Shown: one piece after another, positions 35,205 through 46,541 of the stretch
Position numbering within the stretch: position 1 is the first letter of the stretch
Layout of the letters: each line of letters begins with the position of its first letter
NCBI RefSeq assembly: GCF_001723175.1
Contig: NC_064653.1
Location: 2,728,001 to 2,792,000 of the forward strand
Reading direction: 5' to 3'
DNA from: Penicillium oxalicum
Taxonomy: Eukaryota > Ascomycota > Eurotiomycetes > Eurotiales > Aspergillaceae
DNA: 64,000 nt
Made by a program: the position numbers and the translations under genes
Notes under the pieces: model-generated
What the model saw: the letters and a program-made list of their open reading frames with translations, nothing else
Told to the model about the DNA's origin: nothing
Databases searched by the model: none

Positions 35205-35861
35205 ATGGCTCAACCTAACCCCTACCTCTTGGCCTGCGACAACCCGTCTGCGCTGCTGGAGCTCCTCCGCGCGAATCCTGCAATCGCTACCTCGCAGGAC
35301 GAGCATGGGTATTCTCTGCTTCATGCCGCCGCATCCTACGGCCATATCGATCTGCTCCGTGCGCTGGTCAAAGAGTTCAATGTGAACGTCAACCTTCTGG
35401 ATGAAGATGGGGAGACCTGTCTGTTTGTTGCGGAGACGCCAAAGGTGGCTCGATGCTTGGTCGAAGAACTCGGTGTGGATTATCAAAAGACCAACGATGA
35501 TGGCTACAAAGCCCACGAGAAAATGGAGGCAGATGACGAGTTCCCACAAGTGGTCGCCTATCTTCGTGAGGCCCTCGGTGCTCCCCCACCGTCAAGCGAA
35601 AACCTCGACGGTCCGCTGAATGCGCCAGCACCCATTCCCAACAACATGAAGGTGAATATTGGGACCATGTCAGAGCAGGAGGCGAACGCGGGTGAGATGG
35701 AGGTGGACCCCGAATTCAAGCGCCGAATCGATGAGCTAGCGGCTCGGGAGGACTTCAACAGCGCAGCCACACAAGAGCAATTGCGGGCTTTGGTGATGGA
35801 TGCCATCTCCGGCTCCAGTATTGAGACTGCTGATCGGGAGACGCGGAGGAGAACGGAATAA
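35205..35861 (+). CDS. yar1: Yar1-like ankyrin-repeat protein
   Basis: Small ankyrin protein of 218 aa resembling yeast Yar1, the dedicated chaperone of ribosomal protein Rps3 (uS3). Single exon, ATG 35205 to TAA 35859-35861. Ankyrin repeats occupy about residues 25-115: DEHGYSLLHAAASYGHIDLL, then VNLLDEDGETCLFVAETPKV, then KTNDDGYKAHEKM. The C-terminal half is Pro-rich then acidic (EMEVDPEFKRRIDELAARED) and ends TADRETRRRTE. Order, length and acidic tail match the fungal family. Frame intact. It shares a divergent promoter with trl1. Confidence 0.85.
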   Translation: MAQPNPYLLACDNPSALLELLRANPAIATSQDEHGYSLLHAAASYGHIDLLRALVKEFNVNVNLLDEDGETCLFVAETPKVARCLVEELGVDYQKTNDDGYKAHEKMEADDEFPQVVAYLREALGAPPPSSENLDGPLNAPAPIPNNMKVNIGTMSEQEANAGEMEVDPEFKRRIDELAAREDFNSAATQEQLRALVMDAISGSSIETADRETRRRTE

Positions 35862-36451
35862 ACCAGTTGATATTAAATCATCAGCTCAAACCCTTCACGG
35901 CCTTGTTGCGACGCATGCGATGGACGCATCATATCAACCGGCTAGGCCCTTATCCATCCTTCTCCTCCTCCTGGAGAGATCACCACCAACGGTGTCCCCA
36001 ATGATTGGCACTTGTCTTGCCATGTCGCAGTTTTTCCAGACTGGGTGCATTTGTCGCACAGATATATCTGTCTGCGTAGGTCTCGTGGCCCCAGAAGACG
36101 AGGACATCCATGGGGCAGGCAAGATCTTTCGGCGCAGGTCCAACCGGAACATAATGTCATTCTCTGGCGACCCGGTGTCGACATGAACATAATGAAACAT
36201 ATAAAATTTTGACGTATATTTTTGTCGATGACATTTATCTTCTCGTAGTTGACTTGGCATGCCGTGTACCTCATTAATGCCCTTGCGCTGATTTGGGTGG
36301 ATTGCTGATCCCGATAAGCACGCCAACAACCCCCGAGACGCCAAGCGCAAGCGTTGCCCGCATCTCCAATTCCCGCCACACCCACACTCTTCCTGCACTG
36401 CTTCTGTTCCATCATTCTTGCCCGTAGATACGAACAGCTCGTGGCACAGTC
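35862..36451. other. Intergenic between yar1 and vps37
   Basis: yar1 3' flank and vps37 promoter. No additional gene seen. Confidence 0.5.
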
Positions 36452-37318
36452 ATGTCTCAGCCAGCGTCGCCATATCCTCCACAACCTTCCTTCCACTCGA
36501 CTCCGCCCATCATAGGTTCTCCCATCAATCCCGACACCCTCCTCCCCCGCCACCAAAACCAAATAGCCATGAAGCCAGCCGGAGAGGCACTCCCCAGAAC
36601 ATGACCTCATTCCCGGCGCCGCAACAACCCCCGAGCAGCTACCGACCCGAATCTCAGCTATCACAAGTGCAACAAGCTCAATCTCTCACCGAGCCAGCGC
36701 AGTCGCTGCCAGCACCCCCTACGGTCGAACAAGGCTGGATACCGGACATTGTCAAGGATAAATCGTGAGACAGCCCCCGACCTTTCAACATGACGGCGCA
36801 ACGATACTGATCATGTTTCTCAAATTCTCAGAACCAAGGATCTTCAGACAGTTCTTCAAGATCCAACACTCATCTCTGCTTTATCTGCACAACATCCTTC
36901 CCATGTAGCCCGACAACAAAATCTCGAATCCCTCCTTCGCGTCAATCAAGATCTGGCGGCCCGGCTGCTTGAGCTACAGAACCACGTATCGGAGCTTCGC
37001 AGTCAGACGGAAACGATGCTCTTGACCCATCAATCCCTCGAGGTATCATGGCGCAAAAAACAGGTGGAAATGGATGCCGCGCTGGCACCATGGTCTCCCA
37101 AGGCGCTGTACCAACGCCTCAGTGCCGCGATTGCGGAACAAGAGGCGGTGTGCCACGCGGTGGAAGAGAGCTTCTTAGATGAAGATCACCAGGGCCGTGC
37201 AACGGAGAAAGAAATCGCGGATTGGGTCCGTCGCGTGCGGGCAGAGGCATCGAAATTGGCGGCAAGGAAAGAAGCCAAGGCGCGATGGGACGAGGGTAGA
37301 GTTGGAGGCTGGAGGTGA
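36452..37318 (+). CDS. vps37: Vps37 subunit of ESCRT-I (Mod(r) domain), one frame break
   Basis: Component of the ESCRT-I complex sorting ubiquitinated cargo into multivesicular bodies. The ATG at 36452 opens MSQPASPYPPQPSFHSTPP. The Pro-rich sequence then continues in another frame as PPPPPPKPNSHEASRRGTPQ, implying a missing base between about 36500 and 36545. Exon 1 ends at 36764 (GTGAGA) and exon 2 starts at 36832, joining KDKS to TKDLQTVLQDPTLI. The Mod(r) helical domain runs from there to the end (LLELQNHVSELRSQTE, LEVSWRKKQVEMDAAL, AVEESFLDE). Without the missing base the exons total 800 nt; with it 801 nt and 266 aa. Family assignment rests on the W-x(8-10)-KDKS-x-LQ-xLLQDP layout and coiled-coil pattern. 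Confidence 0.8.
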
Positions 37319-37648
37319 TGGGATTGGATGGTCGTGTACAATGAGCTACCTTTTGGTGAGGAGACTGATCTTGACCGAAGTTCAGGTTCCCTGTGATATA
37401 TACCCCTGCATCACAGACCTGTTCTTAAGAAATAACGATGACTTCGCATGCTCCCGTCTATAGGGACCTTTCAGATCCCATGATTGGAATATTAAGACTG
37501 ATCACCGGTGCACTCCTAGTATATACATGTATCTTATGCTACCCTCCGTCGCTGTGAGGATCGCTGTCGAAGAATCCTTTTATATCTTGCCTCTTCCCCT
37601 TCTCACACGGACCTCCCCATGTTATCTTGAATTTGCTCTAGCGAGCTT
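37319..37648. other. Intergenic between convergent vps37 and transporter gene
   Basis: 3' flanks of two convergent genes; AT-rich near 37440-37580. No gene seen. Confidence 0.5.
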
Positions 37649-38827
37649 TCACTGGACCTCGGCCTCACGTTTCCTCTGCTTTTGGCTTCGTCCCTGAATC
37701 ACAGTGCTCAAGTCACCCACGGGAAGTGAAAAAGGGAAATCAACCGCCTCAAAGATCTGAGCCGCAAAGATCCACCAAATAGGCAGACACAAAGCGAAAT
37801 TGAACCCACCGGCAACCTAGCAGTCCACAGTCAATCAAGAGGTTGATACACAGACCAAAAAAAAGGAAAACACCCAAAAGAGCGGAACTGTTACTTACCG
37901 ACTCGAGCTTGGCCGCGTGTTCCAAGTTCCCATAAGACAGCTGAAAGTAGGTCGCCGCAAATAGAGAAAATGTGATCACAAGCAGGAAAAGGGCAAGAAA
38001 GAGGCAGATGTTGGTGCGAATCGAGCAAAGCAGGTATACAAAAGTCAGGACAGAAAGTGCTGCAAAGTAGAGACCTGTAGATATGGTGAGATGAATCTGT
38101 TAGATCCAATTCGGACACCAAAGAAACGGGAGACAGAGACGCTCGATGGCAGAGAATAGACGAACCGGTGGTGGCAGCAAACTCGGGTGTTTTCATTCCC
38201 TCGAGAGAATTGCCCGTAGGCGAGTAGTTGGTTCCAACTCCAAACCATGGGATCAGCGAAGTTCCCTGCACGATCCAAAAGGTTCCTAATTGGGAAGCAT
38301 TAGCCACATGTCTCGTGATGGTTGTTCCTCTTGCGAAGGATTTATCATGATCGACCTTGAACTCACCGTATGTGAAGAACAGCGCACATGAAAACGTGTT
38401 ACCAATGATCCATTCACCTACTGCACCGAAAATCTGCACCATGCCCCCGAAGAAGATATATACGGGGCTGTCGAGTGATTTGATCGAGTCAGTCATGAAA
38501 AATTCCAGTGTGCTTATACAGCACGTTCATTCAAAGGGGGGATACTCACAGGATGGCACCACCATTACCTCCCGAACCACCCCAGCCCATGGTCAACATG
38601 GCTGCCGGCGTCGCAGCGAGCAGGAAGCCCAGCAGCGAGATGGGGGTTGGGTTGCCAAAGGTGCGACGCAGGTTTCCAGCTGTGGGGGTCTTTGGGCTCA
38701 GGTAGAGCTTCTCAAAGGCATCGCGAGGGATTGGAAGCAAGACGCTGTCGGCAGTCTGGTAGCGACGCAGCATCTCAATGGTGGCGGCATCTTGCTTGTC
38801 GTTGCTGATATTCTCGTCGGAGGACAT
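37649..38827 (-). CDS. GPR1/FUN34/YaaH-family plasma-membrane transporter (acetate/ammonium)
   Basis: Six-helix transporter of the family including Aspergillus AcpA (acetate permease) and yeast Ady2/Ato proteins. Five exons fit exactly: 38827-38550, 38467-38367, 38285-38166, 38074-37899 and 37816-37649, total 843 nt, 280 aa. The family N-P signature appears as FGNPTPISLLGFLLAATPAA at the first helix, followed by GGSGGNGGAIL, VYIFFGGMVQIFGAVGEWII, GNTFSCALFFTYGTFWIVQG, YFAALSVLTFVYLLCSIRTN, ICLFLALFLLVITFSLFAAT and NFALCLPIWWIFAAQIFEAV. The cytosolic N-terminus is hydrophilic and the tail is basic (QGRSQKQRKREAEVQ). One donor is the less common GTTCGT (38165). Substrate cannot be set from sequence alone; acetate or another small monocarboxylate is likely. 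Confidence 0.9.
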
Positions 38828-41800
38828 GTTGGGCCAAAGAAGAGAATGGTAGGATCTCGAAAATCGAACAAAAATCCAGGTTAACAAAGAGACCACCCGA
38901 AGAAAACCTGACCGAAGAAGAAGAAGGATGATATCAATACAGAGAAGAAGGGGAAAAAAACACGACTCTATTGTTCTGGGGCCTCAATCAGTCTTATAAA
39001 CCTTCCTCTTTTGTTCGATATACTACCAGACGAGCCCAGCACCGATCTCAATCAACATTGTTCCATGCTCCGCCTTTTCTTCGGGGCCCCGCGAAATTGT
39101 GATCCATGTTCTCCAGGTCGAGGAAGGTTTCCACTACCCCAGCCAAGTTGACAGACCAGAGAAACTGAGCGTCTGGTCAGGCCCCGGAATACCCCCGAAG
39201 AGGTCCCAACGCCGACCACTCAAACAAGATCTAGAGCGCTTTCTCCAATCCCAAGGACCCTGGATAATCGACGCTAGACCAGAAAGCCCAGTCTGATGGT
39301 GACTATTGGCCTACGCCGATGCGCTTCTACCACTCAGAGGCCTTTGTCCAGCGAGCATACCCACGCGCTTCCGCAGGCAGGCGGACCCCGGATCCAGTTT
39401 TTGTTCTCTTCTTGCGGAGATAAAGAAGTACGTGGGGCATACGTTGGGGCAAATAGAGAGCTCTTTTTTGCTCTGTGATCATCCAGATTGCCAAAAAGTT
39501 GCGACAGTTGGGTGTCTCATCCTCACCCCCACCGAGAAGAGGCAAGAACCGAGGGTATTCATGCATCCTCGTCGGTTGCGGCTAGTGTGGCCGTCCAGTC
39601 CGTTCTTCTAGCAGCTACCTCGGCTCAGGCGGAGGTTGGATTTAGGGTTCTTGGGACGGGTCATGGCACAAGCTTGGTTGCCCAAATGGCAAGCCCCAAC
39701 TTACACGTTGGCCTTGGTGGCGCTGTAGAATCCAGAGTCTATTGCCAATTGGCAAAGCTTTGTCTAGCTTACTCCTGCATTCTGCAATTTGGCGAGAACG
39801 AGGTGTCTCGGGAACAGATTCTCCCCAAGTGATGACCTACTGAATGGATGATGAGAGCCCTGACCAATGTTACCTTGACGATTTTTCACTCCATTTCCAC
39901 GGATGATGGTAGGGTGCTACACGATACGTACACCCAATCGGGCATATTTACAGTGGCTCATCTTTCCACCAGTCACTGAAGCAATACGTTGATGAGGCCC
40001 AGTACACAGTGGCCTATTCAAAGTCACTCAAGTGGTATCCGCTGGCCCGGCCATCGTGCTTCCAATTGCAGTTACGAATAACGAAGTTTGGGGGGAACAA
40101 AAAGGGGGGGGAAGGGGTGGAGAAGAATGTGTTCATCATCAATCCACCGCCCCGACCACGCGGAGGACAGTTGGTGGCGTTGCTCTCAACACTCGTCGCC
40201 CCAGTTTTTCCCCCACACGGCGTCTCCAACAGAAAAGTGCGCTAATCCAAGTAGCGCGCCTATAGATGATCGATAAGGAAGGTCCCTTTTTCAATGCAGA
40301 CGACATAGACCGCTCAAGCAATTTCCCTGAGAGTCAGCCGGGCAATCCTTCAATCCCTCGGCCAGTTGCCCCCGTTTGAAAAGCCAGTAGACTGGCGTCT
40401 TATATATTAGGCTTGAACAGACGCCCCTCCTTCCAGTCTCCAACTTACTCCGCAGGTGGATCATGCCGGACTGCTCTTGACGATCCATACAGCATAAACC
40501 GCGTCATGGCCTCCATTGCTTGTACAACATTTGCCGCTGATTTACACACCTTGACCTGTTTCGAGTACTGGAAAATCTCTTTGCTCAAAACTAAGAAACA
40601 CTTGAGCCTGTTCTTGGGTTGACTGGGGAGGCCCATGGAACGCATGGAACGCACTTCAAGCATTGCACGATTTTTCCTCCGGGCGGATGGATGCATGGCC
40701 GTTAAGGTTGACGATATCCACGTAGATCCCCTTCGATATAGTTCAACAATATGTACTCAAATTTGAGTCTTCCATTTCTGCAGAGAATCTCCACAGAAGC
40801 ACATCCACGTGGGAAATGTTCGTTCGAGATATGACTTTTGCCATTGGTTTCCTGATTCGCCGAGACATACGTTTCACTCTGTCATTGACTCGCTCCTTCA
40901 GAGGGTGGGGTTGCTGCCATCTCATTTCTCGCGTTCCTGGTCTCGTCGAATCAGGCCCAAAAACGCGGAGAAGACAGGCTTCGAGAAAAGGATCTTCCTG
41001 TGGTCCGCATTTTCATCTTCCGAATGTCCGTACAGGATGTGTCTTTTATTGTTTCTTTTTTTTCCTCTCCTTATGATACGTGATCATCTCACGGCATAGT
41101 ATTCGGGTATGGAATAGAGGGCATTTATGGGGGAAGGAGGGGAAGGACGAGCAGGCCTACCCGCGGGTCTCGTGATGGATGTCGGTCGAGTCTCAGAATT
41201 GCATGGCATACAAATCTGAACTTGAAATGGGACATTGCGGCAAGTAGCGGTGGGAACGCTACCCGAGCATGATTCAGTCGATCAATCGAGGTCAGTGGAC
41301 TGCGTGCGTTAGGCCCGGGGGGAAAGTTGCATGATTCATTGAACCACCGATGCCAAGAAGTTCATTGCGGAGTCTAATCGTGCTCGGCACTCTTCGGTTC
41401 ATGTCGCGAAGTTTAAGAATAGCACTACTGTGTTCACGTTCTCCATCTTATTGCCTGTACTATAATAAACACATAGAATTTGATTGACTGGTATGACACG
41501 GAGGTGGGAGAAAAGGTCGTCTCCCTCGGATGTAAGTACTCTCTGCGGAGTGAAGCGATCGGCTATACAATTTTATCCCTTACGATAGCACTGCGGCAGA
41601 ACTTCCATTGCCCTGTCAGGGACCCTTGCTGGTATTGCAAAAAGACAAATTCTTCATTTACAGACAAGCAATTGCCATAAGGGACTCTCTTCAAAAACAA
41701 ATCCATCGCGTTATCGTGTCCAGCTTAGCGAGACTAACCATAGCACACTCGACAGTAGCAGTCCATCCTTGACGAATTTGTACGCCTTGTATCTTTGATC

Positions 41801-42017
41801 CTGAGTTGTGATGCAAAAGTGGCTGTAGAGACTTTAATGGGGAAGACAGTTCAAACTTGGACTAGAACAATTTTTCACTGTGACCTATTTCGACCAAGTT
41901 TTACCAAGGATAAGACAAAAACTTATAAGCCTGCAGGTTTCTAGGATCATGCACTGGGAAGCACTTCAACGAGAACCCGACAGCTCACTCACGGCCTCCT
42001 GACCAGGAACCATCATT
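38828..42017. other. 3.2-kb intergenic stretch, no supported gene
   Basis: Transporter promoter on the left. Remaining open frames are short and lack domains. The longest (39488-39832 plus, 114 codons) has no recognisable motif. Confidence 0.45.
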
Positions 42018-42959
42018 CTATGGGACCACCTCCTTGCCCTTATAGTCCCAGCATTTTCCCCTCCCACCGTCTGGTCCTGCACCTAACCCAGCCACAACCT
42101 TCAAAAGCCTATCCGCCGAGTTCATCGGATCCAGCATCTCTCTGCCCTTCCAAAAGTCCTTTGTGAAATCCGTCTTGACCGTTCCCGGATGCAGCGCGAC
42201 CGCAATGGCTCTCTCAGCACACCGTCCTCGCAGATACAGATCAAATGTTTTGGCTGTTTGGAAAACGGCCGACTTGCTCGCACGGTACGAGTACCATCCC
42301 CCCGAGGCATTATCGGATATTGACCCTACTCGGGCGGCCATCATCGCATAAATGGCGTGACCGGGTAGCTTCAACCCACCCTCGGAATCCGGAAACAGAT
42401 TTGCCGATTTGTTCGGGAGAAATGGTGACAGGTGTTTCATGAGAAGAAGAGGGCCCAGCGAATTAACTTTGAAACTGTCTAATGCCTTATCGGCGTCGAT
42501 TTGAGTGGGGGATTTCTCCACGTGCAAGACACCGGGGACCGTGAACGCCAAACGAAGGGGCGTGTCGGGGAGATCCTTGCGAATGGTTTCGGCCATGGAG
42601 GATATCGTGGATTCGTCTATTGAAGGGTTTGTTCAGTTCCACATTCAGAGGGGGGAAGATCGCGGAGGGATCTCAAAGTATGAGTTTCCGGCGGTTCGTG
42701 AGACGTTCAGCCTCAAATCTCAGAGTTGAAAACGCACGCACACAACATTCACGTCAACGTCTAGCAGATGCAATCTTTTCTCTGCATTTGAGGGCACTCC
42801 CTCGCTAGTGAGGAGTTTCTCACGAAGTTCATCGTGGTTTTTGCGCGCCGTGGCCACGACGGGGAGGGTCGTTTGTGTGAGTATTTGCTGAGCGAGAGCA
42901 AATCCAATTCCGCGCGACGCGGGTGTGACTAACGCGAATCCGTGTGCAGCGGCTGCCAT
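42018..42959 (-). CDS. Short-chain dehydrogenase/reductase (SDR), atypical active site
   Basis: NAD(P)-dependent Rossmann-fold oxidoreductase of unknown substrate. Exon 1 (start ATG 42959, or 42989 with MNIPAKKKSN added) carries the dinucleotide motif: ALVTPASRGIGFALAQQIL (T-x3-[SR]GIG). Exon 2 begins at 42616 (acceptor AATAG) with DESTISSMAETIRK and runs to TAG at 42018. It holds the catalytic pair Y-x3-K (SYRASKSA) and HPGTVKTDFTKDFW after it. The usual NNAG motif is replaced by FTVPGVLHV, which is unusual. Exon 1 ends within LHLLDVDVN, but no GT donor gives the phase exon 2 needs except a weak GTTTTC, so a missing base is possible. Length about 275 aa, usual for the family. Confidence 0.78.
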
Positions 42960-43459
42960 ATTGGATTTTTTTTTGGCAGGAATGTTCAATATGAAGCCTA
43001 AAACTAGAGGAAATCAAACGATGTACTATTGAAGTTGCGCATTGATTGCGACAATTTTATGGCATGCGACCGGAAGGAGTATGACGTAGTGGATATTTAA
43101 CTGCAAGGTTCAATCGACCGATCTCAGATCTGGGGACCCATCCGTAGATCGTAGATAAACCCGGGAAAGAATCATTAATCAGTCTCATTGGTTCTAGATC
43201 TAGCTCGGCCCCAGCACTTCGTACAGGGTACTGGATTGCATCCCAGGGAAGCTATCCATAGGAATGCGTGCGTAGCATTGATGTCAGCCATTCCCAATTC
43301 CAGTAATGCCATCGATGTGTTCGTAGCCCCTTCCATATTGTTCAGATTGACAAAGGACAACATTTGTGGATCTTAGTGACCGAGATTGAGCTGCGCGGCC
43401 CGCTACGGAGTTGAATCCCGCTGCATTCGATTTGATGCAAGTAGCAAGGGTACGAGTAC

Positions 43460-43460
<1 letters not shown>
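42960..43460. other. Intergenic upstream of the SDR gene
   Basis: Promoter side of the dehydrogenase gene. No further gene seen. Confidence 0.5.

Positions 43461-43538
<78 letters not shown>
43461..43538 (+). repeat. (GTA)26 trinucleotide microsatellite
   Basis: Twenty-six perfect GTA units in a noncoding region. The poly-Val and poly-Thr frames it creates are artefacts. Confidence 0.95.
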
Positions 43539-46500
43539 TACTTACCCCCGTGCTTGTGGCATTGCAAAATCTTCATAACTACGGGTCGGGGCTCAGCTGG
43601 GCCTGGCCGAACCTTGCGAGTCTGAGTCGGAGGTGTCGGCCCGCGAAAAATGGGTAAGCTCACGATAACGTAGATGTTAGTCTGAGCATACCATTAAGGA
43701 ACTGATAAGCCGGACATTGTTTGACTTTATACTCCGGGTTCCTAATGAGATACGGACCTCGATTTCCCTTTTGCTAGGCCATACATCCGACACGTGACCT
43801 CTTTCATCACTTTGTTGCCGGTGCGAGGGCATACACAATGATTTAGGAAAGTAGATTATAGCAGCTGTCGATCTTGATGAGACCCGATGCATTCAAGGAT
43901 GCTCATTTCCACCCCCATAGGCCACAAAAAATATTCATCAACCAATGGAAGTGATAATTCAACCGAGCCTCATTTCCATTATATATCCCGAAAAGTCCTC
44001 AAATTCTCCGACCCGTGGGTGCGAAAAATTGTCATGCTATTCTTGTCGTCATTCGTCGTCAATCAGCAGGAACAAAGTGCTTTACAATGTTCCATATGGC
44101 TTAGATACCACCCTGCTTACTCCAAATCTACAACAGCAATATTACGAGCAGGCTAGCTGCCCGGAAGAGACAATGATGTTGGCCCGGTGAAGGTCCGCAC
44201 GAGGTTACTCAATGTCCCCAATGTCTGGTAAATAATCCAATCAGCCTTAGCATGCTGCCAATGCAGTCCAACTGACAGCCTTACCTCCAAACATGGAACG
44301 ATGGAGGAAGCTAAGTCTATCATTCTACCACGAGCAAAGAAGTCCTACCAATTCTCGTTTTTTGTCAGAATCATGGATGGTTTTGATCTATCCCTATGGT
44401 GGGACTGACGTGATGGAATAGCCCTGAACGTGAATGCCAGACCAGCTTTGGTTGACTCCGATCGAGTCATCCATTGACATATACCTCCAAAATCATTCCC
44501 TATCTCACGTTGGACTGGTCAAACGGGCATGGGCACACGGCAAATTCTTCCACCACTGAGGCCCTTTTCAAGCAGTCGGGAATGAACCTGTCGACCTCGC
44601 ACGAGGCCAAAGACCGTTCCAGAAACCAGGATTGATGCCCAATCCGAAAGTTGATGGAACGCATCTCTCACGACGGCAGGATACCGCACCGATAGAAAGT
44701 GTTTGAATCCTGAACGTCAACCAATTGCTGCTTTCGGTATTCTACAAGACGAACCTACGAAACGCACCAAGTGGAGTTCAACCCAATTTCGCACGCTTCG
44801 AACCCGCAGGAATTAATAGAAGCCAATCAGCTTCTCAGCTTGATCTACTTTGGTCCCCACACCAGTTCGAGATCGTGTCAAGCTGAAGTAAACAAACCCC
44901 AGTTTTGCTCTCTTCCCCATTCGAATCCACAATATGTGAATTCCACTCTCCAGCCTCCACTGAAGAGCACGACCAAGATGGGTAGCACCCTCAAGGTTAC
45001 TGCGCAGGCCATGTAATGGAGTCTTTTAGAGCCTTCTGAAGCTCTTCCCTTTGGTTCGTACACGTGAGCCTGACATGGAACTAAGCGGCTGTCCAGCTTT
45101 CTGCCTTGTCATGATTTCGGTGGAGTTCAAGTACATCCTCTATCCCAGGCTTGCACTTGTGAAGCCATTTTTGCGAATGGCCAAAACCCAAGGATCCCAC
45201 CCTTTTGAGATATTTCGGGCCGTTGTCTGATGGGAGAACCAAAGTCTGCAGAACAAAAGTCCGGAGTGTTCTCGCAGCCAGGACGTTTCAGAAGCATTCC
45301 TAATTTTCGAACCGGTCAATTCTATCCAGTGTGATCCCTGGGCGGTCGTACCTGCAGAAAAAAAAAGGAGCAGCCCATCAGGGAGCACTATTTGGAGAAC
45401 GTTGAGGTTGAACGCTTCCAGCTGCGGCAGTCCAAGTTTCAAAATGGCTCTCAGCAACTCCTCCCGGCTGACCAGAGTTTTCGTCTATTCATAGAAGTGG
45501 GCACGTCTTGATCTCCAAATACACAAAGATCGGCGAACCATCTAAGGGACCGATGGGATCCCGTCACAGTCCCATTTTTAGGGAGATGTTTCACCAATGC
45601 GGAGAAAAGTTATTCCCATGTACCGGATGCTCTTCTCGACGATGGGCAATCGAGTTCTTACCAGGCCGCTGTCACCCATGGATTGTGGGGAACCAACTTG
45701 CGAGACCTGGATCTCCAAGACGGTCTTGGAAACAATTGTTCCGTGGATCCACTAGCTAGATCCAACATGCCAAAACACCTCCGTCGATGGCTGGTCTCGA
45801 CTCATCCATTCTCGACCTACTGAACCGAGGCGTGGACGCCTTGGATGGTACATTCATCTCATGATATGATGCCGAAGCCTGAAAACCTCAAAATGAGCTG
45901 ACCGTGGACTATGGCTCACTCATTTCCGTTCTTGTGCGGTTCTTGACCATTGCGACACGTATCGCGCATATGATGGATTCACAAAAGATGAAGAGACACC
46001 GAGAGAAGTCGAGTTGTTCGCCCTGTTCAAGACGAACCGGCTCTCTAGCGTCCGGCCAGGATCTCCACTCGGATGATACTCCATCTATCTCACGGACCAC
46101 GAACCCCCGAGTGATCGCCACTTGGAGACCTGCACAATCCACGGACACTTGAAACTAATCCGCAAGATAGGGTGTGTGTTGTTTCAAGATACTATCACGA
46201 AATGGCGGAAAATTGAACTGTGCTACCTTGCACCAAACATGCTTGCTGCTCAATTGATGTGCTGAGGAGTGTGAGTCGTCCCTGGAGCTCTGTATAAAGT
46301 CGAGGATCTTCCCCAGTCAATTAACATCCCTATCCCCATCATCTTCTCCTCCATCGCCTCTCCTCCCTCCACTCCTCTTCTCTTTCTTTCTCGATTCTGT
46401 TGGCTGGTTCAACATCGCAATCTTTATATTGTTTATTTAAGTCCTTTTTTTTGACCGTCCTCATTGCATAATCCCAGACCCCAGTACTCTTCTTGACCTC

Positions 46501-46541
46501 TCTCATCCTTTCGAATTCAATCTCCTCAAATTACTTGCACC
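43539..46541. other. 3-kb intergenic stretch, no supported gene
   Basis: Only short domain-free frames. The final 250 bases before 46542 are CT-rich (about 46321-46400), a promoter/leader signature for the next gene, with a TATAAA-like TGTATAAAGT at about 46291. Confidence 0.45.

Noticed and set aside
39488..39832. 114-codon plus-strand frame
   Set aside because: No domain, no splice context, and neighbouring frames of the same size; not supported as a gene.
43386..43625. Poly-Val protein frame
   Set aside because: Generated by the (GTA)26 microsatellite.
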